Below, one piece after another: positions 22,566 to 34,908 of a stretch of DNA of 64,000 nucleotides. Position numbers and translations under genes: made by a program. Below the pieces are notes generated by a model. That model worked only from the letters and a program-made list of their open reading frames with translations, did no database searches and had not been told where the DNA came from. Position 1 is the first letter of the stretch; every line of letters starts with the position of its first letter. Source of the stretch: Thereva unica. Taxonomy: Eukaryota > Arthropoda > Insecta > Diptera > Therevidae. The stretch is taken from NCBI GenBank assembly GCA_949987705.1, contig OX465281.1, positions 237,791,143 to 237,855,142 of the forward strand. Direction: 5' to 3'.

Positions 22566-24669
22566 TTAGACTAGGCTTTTGAGGATACTTTATTTTAGGT
22601 GGTTAGCGAGCTTTTATAACTATCTCGCTCTTCTTGGTTGCCTTCAATAGCTTTCGCGTGGCGGATCTCAAATGGAGAGCTCATTGTTCCACCAAGGAGT
22701 TTTCCTATTACGCGTTTTCACTATTAGATTTAATTGAGTGCATGGAACCCTTCAATATGCCTCTACGCTCCACTCAAAAGACTCTCCAGTCCGAGTTACT
22801 ACATATCTTCTCTGCTTCCAAAGACTCAGCCACCCACCCAGCAAATGTGTTTATGGTCTGAGCACGACGGCTCGTCGGAGACCCGCCAGCCACTCACGTA
22901 ATTGGCAACGTGTTATACGGGCCAACGTGATGTGTATAGCCTCAAGTCTCTCGTTCCCATACCAGTTCCCGAAACTTTTTAACATTGCATCTCATTGCAA
23001 GGGAGCATACCTTTTAATGCTCCTTCAAAAACGTTCTAGAAGCATTATTAAAAAGCTGAAGAACAAAAGAATATTCATGGACGCCTGTGGATATGTATCG
23101 AATAGCTGGGAAACATGCGGCCAGATCGAGAATTCCATACCAGCCAGAGTGACTGTTGTAATTGTACGGCTTTGACTAGGATGAGACATCGTACATTTGG
23201 AAACCTTTTCTTATATGGTTTGGGAGAGGTCTCGAATCCTAAAATAGAAGCTATTGTCGGAAACGTTAAAATAACAGACTCGATCGCTGTCAGACCAAGC
23301 ACATTGTTGAATACTAACGAATGTTGTTACGAAACAGTGCTTTTACTGAGCCTATTTTGTTCACTTTCTCGGTCCTTGGTCGGAACGATAATGCTTCAAT
23401 AATGAATTCCCTAAACTGATTTTAGATAATAAATATTATTAAGTGTCTTATTTAGTTTTAAAATTTAAACAATTATTCTGAATGGGAGTTCAAAATACAA
23501 TAAACACACTTAAACTATATACATACATACATATTTACACAAAAAAAAAAACAATTATCTGGGCTGTCACCTTTACCTTCTGTGTTTTTTTGTGTTATAA
23601 CTATTTTTTGGGGCACAAACATTTTGGGTTTTTTTTTACAAAATTATTTATTAAACCACAAAAAACTACAATTTTCAGATACCAATTTCTATATTCATGG
23701 CCATTGCTAAGCTTTTTGGAGGTTGAATACTTTAAATAAAATTGAAACCAGAGAAGTATTTTTTTTATTTCGAATTTCTGAAACAGGTAAAAACATTTAA
23801 TGTCGCCAAAATTTTGTTTGTAAATTGTTTATGTTTTTTAAGAATGAACAGAAAACAACTTTTTTTAAGAATATTTCTTTATTTAGTTAAAGACATTTTA
23901 GAACCGGAGTATATAAGTTTAAATATTCGTTGGAAGAGTTCTCATATCTATCTTCATCTACAAAATTTACTAGATCCGAGGAATTCAAATAAAATCACTT
24001 TACTATGAGTCTTTAAATATTGGTTTATACTCTGGTGTTTTCAGTAGAAGCATCTACTGATTAGAAAGGGTAACTTCACTAAAAAAGCCGAATTTCATGT
24101 TAGGTTAGAGTTAGAGTTTATTATAGTAAAAATGCCATCATATTATGCCTGGTATACTTTACTTATTATATTAGTCTTTCGGCCCTAAAACTGCGGCCCG
24201 ATGCTCTCGTAATTTCTCTTTTCTTCAGTCTCAATTTCGAGGCGACCAGTTTGGTGACCAAAGCTGGGGAGTAGACTAGACTCTATTCTTCCCATTTCAC
24301 TGCCGCATGCCATATATCCTACTCAAAAGGAGCACATACATTTTTAGTCATAGACATTAGATACCCTACCCACGGGAGCCTACAGAGCCGTGGGTGTTGT
24401 AGTGGCCCAGAATCGCTGCCTCTAAATAAATGACTAACTATTACTCGAAGGATTCCTCTCAAACTCGGCTAATATGGCAACGTTAGAATACTCGTCGTCT
24501 TAAACAGAACTATATTGGATGTCATATTTAAATGCTTGGATTTAAGTACTCTTCTTATAAAGCTCTTGATGACATCTTGTTTTTCAAATAATAGCTATAT
24601 TGTGTGTAACCCAGATTTCTTTTTGAAAGATAGTTTTCCTTGACGTCACACCAGAATTTGGTATAAATT
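22566..24669. other. Intronic, nothing recognised
   Basis: AT-rich with a short (ACAT)n tract near 23520. The open frames here have no recognisable domain. Confidence 0.3.
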
Positions 24670-24681
24670 TAGGTAGGAAAT

Positions 24682-27600
24682 TGCAATCTGTAACAGGGGA
24701 AATGACCCCACCTTTGTTACCAAAAACAGGGAGGAAGTGCTGGACATTACCCTTGTCTCGGACTGTCACTCTGACCAAATACTGTCTTGGAAGGTCTTGA
24801 AGGAACACTCTTTCTCAGACCACAGGTTTATAGAGTTCCATCTGGAAGACTCTAGCTCAACCACCCCGTCCAAAATAAAAAAAACCTTAAAAAGACAAAT
24901 TGGGGTTACTATACTAGGCTAATCACAAAGAACCTAGACCCTAATCCACCATGTATTCCCAAAACCCGGGAACAACTCGACAGCATTGTGAACGCTTTCA
25001 CAGAATAATGCTCCTATGCCATAAATAAAGCTTGTCCGAACAGACCTCATAAAGAGGCTTCCAAACCCCCATGGTGGTCTCCAGAACTTGAAACACTCCG
25101 CAGAGAGTGTAGAAAGGAATTTAATTCAGCTAGAAGCAGCAACAACGTAACCTCCTGGGGCTGCTACAAGTCGAAGCTGAATAGATACAAAATGGCAATA
25201 AGGAAGGCCAAACGTACCTCCTGGGCCACCTTTTGCAGCAATATAGAGTCCACATCGGAAGCCTCAAGGCTACGTAAAATACTTACTAAAGCGCCAATAA
25301 TGCTTAGTTACTTACGCAAAGAAAACGGCGATTGGACAGACTCAAGCATAGAATCTTTGACACTACTCATGGACACCCACTTCCCGAGTAGTACCGTAAC
25401 TGAGACAACCATCGCCTTAGACCCTCCGGCCTCACCACAGCTGGTCAAATCCATCATAAGTAAAGCGAGAATTGAATGGGCTGTAAGCATCTTCCAGCCC
25501 TATAAATCACCAGGCCCTGACGGCATAGTACCGGCACAACTGCAACGCACGCTTAGTCATATAATGCCCTGGTTGCAGGCCATGTTTTCCGGGTGCCTGC
25601 AGATCAACCGTATTCCTTCTAGCTGGAAAGAGGTAAAAGTGGTTTTTATACCCAAGGCAGGAAAAGCCTCCCATACAACACCCAAAGGCTTCAGGCCAAT
25701 CAGCCTATCATCCTTTTTATTGAAGACTCTAGAACGGCTAATTGAAATATATCTGAGGCAGACCATACCAACCTCGGAGCTTTCTGGCGCGCAGCACGCC
25801 TATACAAAGGGCAGATCCACGGATACTGCCCTTCACTCATTGGTTTCAACCATAGAAAAGTCACTCCAAATTAAGGAATACACCCTAGTAGCTTTCCTTG
25901 ACATAGAGGGAGCTTTTAACAACGTGCTCCCGGACGCCATTACCCTGGCCTTGGCGAAGCTGAGAATAGAGGCGCCGCTGATGTCTCTTATACATCAAAT
26001 GCTTACCTGCAGGATCGTGAGCTCAACCCTTGGCGACTGCTCTGTTCGAAGGGCCGTCAACAGAGGTACCCCGCTAGGAGGAGTACTTTCTCCACTTTTA
26101 TGAGTCGCGACCGTGAACCAGCTGCTGCGACGCTTGGAGGCAGTGGGACATCATGTACTGGCGTACGCGGATGACATTGTCATCATCATAAAAGGAAAAT
26201 TCCCACAAGTCCTCTGTGATCTCATGGAGGCGGCGTTACTAACTCTTTCAAACTAGGCTGCCACCCGCGGACTCAGCGTTAACCCTGATAAAACAGAATT
26301 AGTTCTCTTCACGAGGAGATATAAAACTCCACCACTAACTCCACCCCGGCTAAACAATGTCAGGCTCAAATTCACCAACAGTGCCAAATATCTGGGAATA
26401 ACCCTGGACAAGAAGCTCCTCTGGAATGAAAACACAGAAGAGCGCATTAAGAAAGCGAACATAGCGCTTTTCGCTTGCAAAAAATCCATAGGGAAGAAAT
26501 GGGGTTTCTCCCCGAACATAGTACGATGGATCTATACAGCGATTGTCCGTACAATACTCCTATACGGGGTCTTAGTATGGTGGCCAACCCTAAATAAGTC
26601 CACTGTGCTCAACAAACTACAGAAAGTACAAAGATGTGCGGAGTTATGCATAACAGGAGCCCTTCGCTCCACTCCTACAGACGCCCTAAATGTTATGCTA
26701 TTCCTTCCTCCTTTAAATCTTGTGGCTAAGGAAAGCGCAACCATCGCAGCCCTTAGAATAAAAGAATCTGGCTTTTGGACAGGAATCGTAGGAGGACACA
26801 CGACTCAGTGCTGGACTCTGTTACCATCCCCATAAAAGCGGACTTCTGCATACCCGAAATCAACTTCACAAGAAACTACGGAGTCCACATCCCTTCACGT
26901 TGTGAATGGAGAAACAGACCACACAGTTCTCAAGGTGCCACAAACTTCTTTACTGATGGCTCTAAACTCGAAGGTCGAGTAGGAGGAGGAGTATTTTCCC
27001 CAGAGCTTGGGATTAAAGTCTCCTTTCGACTACCCGATCACTGTAGTGTATACCAAGCAGCGGTTTTAGCAATACATGAGGCTGTTCTACTGATCAACCA
27101 ACAAGGCGACAGAAATCGGACTGTTTACATCTTCTCAGATAGTCAGGCGGCTCTGAAAGCCCTGCGCTCTTGCACAAACAGCTCTAGAACTACCTCTGAA
27201 TGTCGCAGATTTCTTAACGAGATGGCTCAACAGTTCAGGATCCTCCTCGTATGGGTGCCTGGGCACGGAAATATAGAGGGAAATTGTAAAGCTGACGAAC
27301 TGGCTAGGAAGGGCACGACCGCTACTCTCCTTCCGGAAAAGGAAAGAGTTGGTATGCCTTGGGACACTTTTAAACTCCAATGCAAACAGCACACAATGCT
27401 ACAAGCGAAAAAGCATTGGAGAGATCTTAATAAATGCATGGTGGGCAAACTAACCTGGCCCTCTTATGATCTTCGGCGGACCACCTCATTACTGAGTCTC
27501 GGTAGACCAGACCTCTCAGCTATAGCTGTCTGATAGAGACGCATGCGACCCGCTTAGGTCTTGAGACCTACGATTTTTGTAGAAGCTGTAAAAATCCAGA

Positions 27601-27884
27601 CGAGGAGGAAAGTACATCTACTACATCTCCTCTGTCACTGTCCAGCCCTATGCAGAAAGAGACTAAGCGCATTTGGCGAGCCCTTTTTAAACACGCTTAC
27701 GGAGATTTCAAAGATCGGGATCCCGCAACTTAGAAGATTCATTACTTCCTCGAGATGGTTTAGCGAAGAAACGACACTTGAACAACAAGTTTAAAGTGGG
27801 ATCACTATGGCATCACAATGGGCCTATCCTTTTGGCCTAGGTGTATGAGCTCAAACCAACAGCTCAGCCATATCTAACCTAACC
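24682..27884 (+). pseudogene. 5'-truncated LINE with endonuclease end, reverse transcriptase and RNase H
   Basis: This insertion is bounded by a 12-bp target duplication, TAGGTAGGAAAT at 24670-24681 and 27885-27896. Reading + strand: the end of an AP endonuclease (EEVLDITLVSDCHSDQ, LKEHSFSDHRFIEFHL), a PPWWSPELETLR linker, RT (25192-26103: YKSPGPDGIVP, GFRPISLSSFLLKTLERLIE, LVAFLDIEGAFNN), YADDIVIIIKG at about 26166, then RNase H (26940-27320) with FTDGSK, IHEAV, SDSQAALKAL and GHGNIEGNCKADELARKG, so all acidic catalytic positions are present. A C-terminal CHCPALCRKRL zinc-like motif follows. Stops at 26101 and 26254 both replace Trp codons, and a frameshift lies near 26800. RNase H points to the I/LOA group of LINEs. 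Confidence 0.9.
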
Positions 27885-27896
27885 TAGGTAGGAAAT

Positions 27897-28602
27897 CACG
27901 CAGTCCCGTCTGCTTGTCGAATATGTTTACTTGGTTTGTACATAACTCCTAGTCATGTACATAATATTATACCAGTTTTTTGCGATGGGCGAATTCTGGC
28001 ATTTTTTAGAGAGTTACATTCTGACCAGGCTAAAGCTGGAGGCGTAGGAGGAAGAGGTGTCGGATTGAGTTTCGAATTTCTACTCTATTTTTTCATCGCC
28101 CGGGATACCTCTTTTATAGTTTTGGACAATAACTTTATGAATCGCTTGGTGCAGTGTAGGCCCTTCATATGTGATTAGCTGCACTGGGATGCTTTCTGTA
28201 CCCGAGGCCTTATGGGCTGGAACTGGTTTATGGCTTTGCTCATTTCTAAAGCATTCTAGCCTAGACTATCAAGAGGCGACGATCTTTGTGGAATCAGAAC
28301 ATATTCCTAATCGGGGTACAAGTGTAACATTCTCTGGAAGTCCTTAGGAGATCGCCACTTTTCGGTACGGTCTGAAATTCAAAAGCCCTATATTCGAAGC
28401 TGTTTTGAAGAAATAGAATATCTCTGTGTACGCTTCGATAACCAACTAAAAATCATGGCTTTTGTATATAACGCAACTCATAAGAACTTCGTGCCATTCG
28501 TTACATTCTAGACCCAATGAATATTCGTAGGGATGCACTTATAGCAGCCCTGCTCTGCGTCGTGGAATCGAACCATGGACCTTTAGATGGTAGTTGAGCA
28601 CC
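27897..28602. other. Intronic, nothing recognised
   Basis: No recognisable domain. The word CGTGGAATCGAACC near 28560 is B-box-like but isolated. Confidence 0.3.
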
Positions 28603-28606
28603 TTAA

Positions 28607-29253
28607 AGCCTCGGCCACGATACGAGCGGCCAGCGGCGAGCGGTGAGCGGTGAGCGGCGAGCGGTGAGCGGTGAGCGGCGAGCGGCAGAGCGGTGGTGGC
28701 CAGGATACGAGCGGCGATTCGACTTGTTCAGTAGTAGAAAAGCTATCTCCGGAAGATATGCTAAAAGTATGAAGTTTAAGTGATAATATTTTGTTGAAAA
28801 GGCGTATTCTCAATAAATTAATTTATAATAGGAAGTATGGAGTTCATCCCATTAACGAGCGAAGAAGAAGGTTTGGTGAATATCACCATCCATCTTTCGG
28901 GTTAAGAAAAGATAAAATTCGTGTTTTCGAATACACGAGAATGTCAATTGAAACCTTTAATTACATTCTGGGCAAGATAAGCCATCTTTTACAATATTTT
29001 TTTACACTTTTTTTCCATTGCTACAACAAAATAATAACAGAGCGGCGAGCGGCACCAAAAAAATTTAATGTCTCGGATTAGCGGCGAGCGGCACTTCAGT
29101 ATTGCCGCTCTGCCGCTCACCGCTCGCCGCTCGTATCGTGGCCGGATTCAAGCGTTTTCCATATAAAACTATACAAACATAAAGCTCAGAATCGCCGCTG
29201 TGCCGCTCTGCCGCTCACCGCTAGCCGCTCGCCGCTCGTATCGTGGCCGAGGC
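28607..29253 (+). mobile_element. PIF/Harbinger derivative with GAGCGGC minisatellite ends
   Basis: Ends GCCTCGGCCACGATACGAGC and the inverse are flanked by TTAA (28603-28606 and 29254-29257), compatible with the TTA target of Harbinger elements; the left end has one extra A. The left subterminal region is a GAGCGG(T/C) minisatellite (28625-28690). The right end is present twice (29095-29145 and 29195-29253). Between them, 28800-28985 encodes RKYGVHPINERRRRFGEYHH and FEYTRMSIETFNYILGKI, the N-terminal part of a HARBI1-like nuclease. The catalytic part is missing. Confidence 0.75.
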
Positions 29254-29415
29254 TTAACTCCTAAACCAGCTAGAATGAAGAAACAACCTTCCAGCAATTG
29301 TAGAGTTGTGAGAAAGAACAAGGCTAATCGCCTTCCAAGTTTTCGATTTGAGCCTACTACCAGAGGTTGCACTATGACATCACTAACGACAATATCGAAT
29401 CACATATCTTATATA

Positions 29416-30108
29416 CAGGGTGTCCCAATCTCGGCTTTCCAATGTAAACCGGCCATAACTTTGACAGGTTTTATGGTAATACTGAAATGTTTGACGTTTT
29501 AAAAACTAGACGTCAGTAGAATTTTTACCATGGCACAGTACACATTAACCGAGCGTTCTGATATTGTAGAACTATTCATTGAAAATAAGCAGTCAATTAT
29601 TTTGACTCAACGTGCATTTCGTGCAAAATTTCCTCCATTTGTATCTTGTAAGGGAACAGCTTCAAATCGATGCGTAAAATGCGATGCATTGACGATTTAC
29701 TGACACCTAAAGCTTGAGCACGGCGGCGAATCGAAACATTTGTACTTTCCGCTACAAGGTCCTGTGCGATGGTGATGTTGGGGTTTGATCGAGCTCTTCG
29801 CATTATGATCGGACGAGGAACATTAGAAAGTATACCTAGGGTTTGGTATAAAATGCACGAATTGTTGGCGCAGAGGGTGATTTTTTGCGAGGAAATTTTG
29901 CACGAAATGCACGTTGAGTCAAAATAATTGACTTCTTATTTTCAATGAATAGTTCTACAATATCAGAAGGCTCGGTTAATGTGTACTGTGCCATGGTAAA
30001 AATTCTACTGACGTCTAGTTTTTAAAACGTCAAACATTTCAGTATTACCATAAAACCTGTCAAAGTTATGGCCGGTTTACATTGGAAAGCCGAGATTGGG
30101 ACACCCTG
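29416..30108. mobile_element. Tc1/mariner derivative with ~217-bp inverted ends carrying transposase start
   Basis: The element starts CAGGGTGTCCCAATCTCGGC, ends with its inverse and is flanked by TA (29414-29415, 30109-30110). Each ~217-bp arm contains the same transposase N-terminus (MAQYTLTERSDIVELFIENK), one copy on each strand. The minus strand of the centre (29803 to about 29640) reads NVSIRRRAQALGVSKSSMHR and ILRIDLKLFPYKIQ, the helix-turn-helix and linker of such transposases. The DDE domain is lost, so this is a foldback derivative made by inverted duplication. Confidence 0.85.
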
Positions 30109-30110
30109 TA

Positions 30111-31699
30111 GTTAAATTGGTTTAGCTCCTGATTTCATTTTAAAGTTGTTTTATGATAAACTTTTGCTCATGTAATAAAAAACTGAAAAAGATAATCTCA
30201 AATTGTCCATGGGGAATAGATATGCCTCTAGGATTTTGTTTCATACGTCAGTTGACTTCGGACTTAAGTAATGACTCCAGCGGGAGTCTGTGCAACTATT
30301 TCGCACTTATGAAAGAGTAAATTAATTTCTTATCCTAGCAAGTTTCTGGTCCACAGTGCCCATAAATCACTCTAGGTTGAACCTCTTAACCCAGCAGGGA
30401 ATGCATGAGAAGAAGAGATAAGAATTTTAAATTTATCTAAAACAAAATGCAAAAACGGCAAAAATCCGAACCGAAAAATTAAATTAGTAACATAAGTTTT
30501 ATTTTGTTTAACTCCGGCTAAAAATAAAAGCATTGTTGGCATCATTGCAACTGCAGTTCACTAGATCCAATTCCGCACTGCACAAAATTATTTAAGCAGA
30601 GAAAAGAATTCATCTTCATTATGTTTTGCATGCGCATTCATTAAATTAAGGATAATACACTAGAGAATCCTTTTGTCATTCCCTGCATCAGATTTAGAGC
30701 TCACATAATTTCTGGTTGAACACATCCCGGTTGTAAAATTATCTAGTGCAGGTTTAGTGCCGTGCATGCCATATGTGATTTTCTGTAGCTCGTTAATTTG
30801 GTGTACTTGCAAATTTAGCAAAGATTTTAACAATGTACATTGTTTCTCTTCATTAAAAACATACGAGAAATTTGAATTTATAATGGTTGACTTCGACATA
30901 TCTGATTATTCAGCATATGATTTTTTAATTAACTGTGTTGGAGTTTAACAAGATAACATCGCGTTCTGATTACACACGTTGGATCTCTCGTAATTATTAG
31001 AAATGGCAAACAGAATCCTTAATTTCACATTTCAACTCGAATGACTACAAAGAGGAGATTTTGCACTGGCAGCATTTGCAGTTGCACCCGCATGCGATGG
31101 CGATATATTTCTGTATTGCGAAGTGGACTGTAGAATGAACCATCTGTGATTTATATGTTTGAATTTACCATTTAGGAATTCTTTCAATGCCTAATTAACT
31201 GCCTAAATGGTATGTGTTTGATTAGGTTCAAAACACTCGTGCAAGCTACACCAAAATTAAAATTAGAATACATCATTCATAAAGAATGGTTATTTTAAAA
31301 AAATGTAACTGAAAAAGGTATTGTGGAAGAGCTAAATTTCTTCTTGATGGAAATGATTAAGGATTAGAAGTTTTTACTGTCTACAATGGTATATGGAAAT
31401 TTTCTTTCTCAACCTATCATCGAAAGATCATTAGACTTGGTGATGAAGTTACAGAAGTTAATAATAATAATAGAGTTTCCCTTCTTATGAAGAAGGCGCA
31501 CTTCTCAGCTGGGCTGAGAAACATTTACCACTAACACGTGGGCTCGGCTGAGACATGCAAACATAAAAAATTAAGTACCAATAAAAATTGCATGCGGAAC
31601 ACATAAACAGTCATGAGAGAACAAAGAGACTTCTTTTAAGGAGATCTTTGTTAGTGCTCACGCTGAACATGCGATTAATAGGCTAAAATCGGCCAAAAT
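30111..31699. other. Intronic, nothing recognised
   Basis: AT-rich. CCCAGCAGGGAATGCATGAG at about 30392 resembles the CCCAGYRGGAAAT element ends, but no partner was found. Confidence 0.3.
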
Positions 31700-32520
31700 T
31701 GGTGTTAGAGGAGTTGATGTGTAAGAGCACGGCGACTTAGAAAACCTGAGTCGACACGTCCATTAAGAAGCTGGTGGACGAAAACAACATCGGCCACCTC
31801 ACGACGCTTGTGGAGAGTGTTTAAGTTGAGTAACTTAAGTCGGTATTCATATGGTGGAAGAATTAAAGGGTCTTCCCAAGGAAGGTGATTCAATGCGAAT
31901 CGAACGAACCTACGTTGAACCGACTCAATTTTTCCAACATGCGAAGAATAGTGAGGAGACCAAACCTGGGACGCATATTCAAGTAAAGGTCTGACAAGCG
32001 AAATGTAGAGGTGTTTAGTGATCAGGGGGCTGTTAAATTCTTTGGACCACCTTTTTATAAAACCCAAGACTAAGCTGCTCTTGGAAGAAATATAGTTGAT
32101 ATGAGTAGAAAAGTCCAGCTTGGTGTCAAATCTAATCCCGAGATCTTTGACAAAATTAACTCGCGGGACACCCTCACTAAAAAATGAGTAGTTATAAATT
32201 ATAGGATCACGTCGCCTACAGAAAGTCATGACTGCATTTACTTATATTGAGAACCAGGTTGTTGTTAGCACACCAAGAGTAAAAGGTGTCGAGGTCGACT
32301 TGCAAAAGTTTGCAGTCCTCCATACTCTTTACGTGACGGTACAATTTGATGTCATCAGCATAATCAGGATTCTGCAGTGGTAACAATATCATCAATAGAA
32401 AGAATAAAGAGGATAGGGCCAAGATGACTGCCTTGAGGGACACCGGATGACGCCTCAATGGTCGCGGATTTGGATCCACGGAAAAGGACTTGGTCCTTAC
32501 CTTCGCCAGAGAGCTAGTTT
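31700..32520 (-). pseudogene. LINE reverse transcriptase fragment
   Basis: The minus strand reads GSKSATIEASSGVPQG (about 32480-32430), then YADDIKLYRHVKSMEDCKLL (from about 32365), VLNISKCS, and after a frameshift VNFVKDLGIRFDTKLDFSTH and LVRPLLEYASQVWSPHYSSH down to 31705. These are RT motifs from the GVPQGS block to the C-terminal end. The 5' half is absent. The catalytic YADD is intact, but frameshifts separate the pieces. Confidence 0.8.
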
Positions 32521-32729
32521 CTGCATTTAATATACTCACGACGACGGGACGCATTGGGAATACCTTAGTTTTGATTGGGATCATACATTCGCTATTCAAC
32601 TCTCTATTCGACATAGGCTTCATAGATTTGGTAGAGTGAGGAATGAACAAACGTTTTCCCACCCACATGAATCTGGTGGCACAGAGAGCGGCAGAGTTTC
32701 TACTACGGAAACATAAATCCCAGTCAGTG

Positions 32730-33212
32730 ACTTGAAAGAAGCGAATAAGACCCAATTATATTTCTTCCCATTCTAAATCTTCCAGCTTTGGATTGTTGCA
32801 TCATCTTTGTTTTCTCTGCGTTGATGTTCAGCCCTATGTCCTTTGTCGACTCTCTTAATCCGACATAAACTTCTTTTGCTGCCAAGAAGGACCTTCCCAC
32901 AATGTTCACTTCATCCGCATATTCAAGTCGTTGTATAGACTGCGTTGCTATGGATGCACTTCTTTGTACTGACGTTTTCCATTTAACCATTCTAGGGCCA
33001 AGCTGAAGCAAAGCATGGGGGCTAGTCCATCTCCATGTCTAAGACTTTGCCGCACTTCGAATTCTTCTGTTACTGCATTTTGGATCCTTACCATCGCCAG
33101 AGAGCTATTCGTTGCACATTTGATCAGTTGTGCCAGCTTTGAAGGGACTCTTAATTGCCATAGTAGAGCCGTTCTTTGTTTACCGAGTCATATGCCTGTT
33201 GAAAGTTGACAA
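32730..33212 (-). pseudogene. RTE-like reverse transcriptase fragment
   Basis: Minus strand: FQQAYDSVNKERLYYG (about 33210-33165), then LGPRMVKWKTSVQRSASIAT, LEYADEVNIVGRSFLAAKEV and DIGLNINAEKTKMMQQSKAG. The catalytic YADD is YADE here. This is the reverse transcriptase type with a (Y)ADDxxIxGR motif, also seen at 42.9 kb. It directly abuts the LINE fragment at 31700-32520. Confidence 0.75.
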
Positions 33213-33218
33213 ATATCT

Positions 33219-33221
<3 letters not shown>

Positions 33222-33270
<49 letters not shown>
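33222..33270. repeat. (TA)n microsatellite
   Basis: An uninterrupted run of about 24 TA dinucleotides immediately beside the RTE-like fragment. Confidence 0.95.
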
Positions 33271-33276
<6 letters not shown>

Positions 33277-34353
33277 TCCTTATTCCTTTCCCATGCTTAA
33301 TACTACTAAAATTATGGTCCTTATGGTCCGAATAATTTCAATTTCTTCACTACAACCATTCATTAGTTGTTACAATTTTTAAATTTGTTTTGACATAGCT
33401 TTAAGTTAGTACTAATTAGCCTTCTATGTCCATGAAGACTGTTAGGGTTGACTGGTTATTTTCTAAACAAAATTTTACAGTAGAAACTAATACATGCAGT
33501 GCAGTGAACACCTATTACCCCTTGAAATATGAAGGCTTGGAGAACGACATAGGGATCTCTATTGTGGAGATTGGAGTATATGGTACTATAGATTTTCTGA
33601 GTACAGGATTGTGCTGGAAATAATTAGGGAAGTGCAGCTAATACCGAAAAACAGCCTGGAGCATTAAATAGCATTAGCGGCAGAGTTTTGTGAAGTTAAA
33701 GCAAAGTCTGCACAATAGTAAGATCGCGAAGCAAATCATAATTGGATAAAGACAGGGAGGGGGGCAATTTCATAGGTGCAATTGGTGCATTTGCACCGGG
33801 CGCAATTTTAGAAGAAAAGAAAGTTGAAAGGTGTTCCCGTGCATTCATTTTCATATATTAAAGAAACTCCACAAAGTGATGGTGTTTTTTTCCATTGTCC
33901 TTCATCGCGATCAAAAAACGAACAGCTGATGGCACGCAATATGACATACTGCACCGGGCGCAAAAAAGCCAAATCCCGACCCTGAGTGCGCCAATAATCA
34001 TGACCAGTTAAATCCATCCCCAATCTTCTTTCGACCAGTATTGGGGAATGGGGTTTGATGAGGGTTAGATGTCATGAGGGTTAGATGATCAAAGGTTGAA
34101 GTGTCACTGGTTGCCTACATCGTAATTCAGTAATTACAAAAATCCATACGATGGGTCGTGGAAGCACGTGGGAGAGGAGGGGTTGGATGGTCGGTGGTTT
34201 AAGAGTCAAAGGGGTGATTGTTTCGCGTAGCCATTCGCTGGACTACAAGAATAATTTGTTTTACTTTCTGAAATAGGGGTGGTTTTTGGGGGTGAAGGAG
34301 GGTTGATGGGGCTTTGTGCCCATTGAGACATTTAATCTGCATGTTGAGCACTA

Positions 34354-34548
34354 TCAACCTGTAACTAGCTGAAAGCAATTTTCCATACAAAAAGTGCGGG
34401 GTCCTTTGATTAAAATGAGGGGTGATATAACTGGGCCCTGCGGAACACCACCAAAAATAGTGTGAGTTTTGAACTCGCTAAAATTCTTCATTGATGAACG
34501 ACGTCCAGAAAAGCGACCCTCGTTCCAATAAGACTTCACATCACTCAT
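34354..34548 (-). pseudogene. Reverse transcriptase sliver
   Basis: Minus strand reads DVKSYWNEGRFSGRRSS and FGGVPQGPVISPLIL, the GGVPQGS block of a LINE reverse transcriptase. It is truncated on both sides and lies 260 bp before the last exon of the host gene. Confidence 0.6.
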
Positions 34549-34806
34549 TCTTAGTTATAAAAATGCAAACTCAAATTTACTACACAATTTCATAATCAAA
34601 TTAACTACCTCCGACAGTGTGTGTGTGTCACATCCATTGCCACTCTTCTCCCCACAAAGTCGGGACAGAAAATAAATTAAATTATCTCAGCCGAATTAAT
34701 TTTCAGACTGCATAAACAACCCTTTTCTGTAGACAATTTCTAATTGATCAAACGAAACTAATTAATTAAATCCATTTAAAATTAATGTCATTTCTATAAA
34801 TTTCAG

Positions 34807-34908
34807 ATTCCAATTGCAACATTGCAGGCAGTAAACAATCTCCTCAACTCTGGCGCCAAAGTTAGCGGGGCTGTTGCAGTCGAGAAGTCAGTAAATGTGC
34901 AGGGCTAA
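34807..34908 (+). CDS. Exon E (last coding exon) of Vajk-like secreted protein
   Basis: This exon follows an acceptor TTTCAG at 34801-34806 and runs 33 codons plus TAA. It begins IPIATLQAVNNLLNSGAKV and ends VNVQG. It is phase 0, matching the end of exon D 16 kb upstream. The intervening intron contains many transposons, including LINE, Harbinger and mariner copies. The visible part of the protein totals 350 residues over five exons. The Vajk assignment is from memory of the motif and should be treated as probable rather than proven; cuticular function is by analogy. Confidence 0.65.
   Translation: MPIATLQAVNNLLNSGAKVSGAVAVEKSVNVQG

Noticed and set aside
28620..28700. GAGCGG repeats as a CRISPR-like array
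   Set aside because: Units are 6-7 bp without spacers, part of a Harbinger element end in a eukaryotic genome.
33753..33984. Possible hAT MITE with CAGGGAGGGG and CCCGACCCTG ends
   Set aside because: The ends are only roughly alike and the 8-bp flanks (GATAAAGA, AGTGCGCC) do not match.
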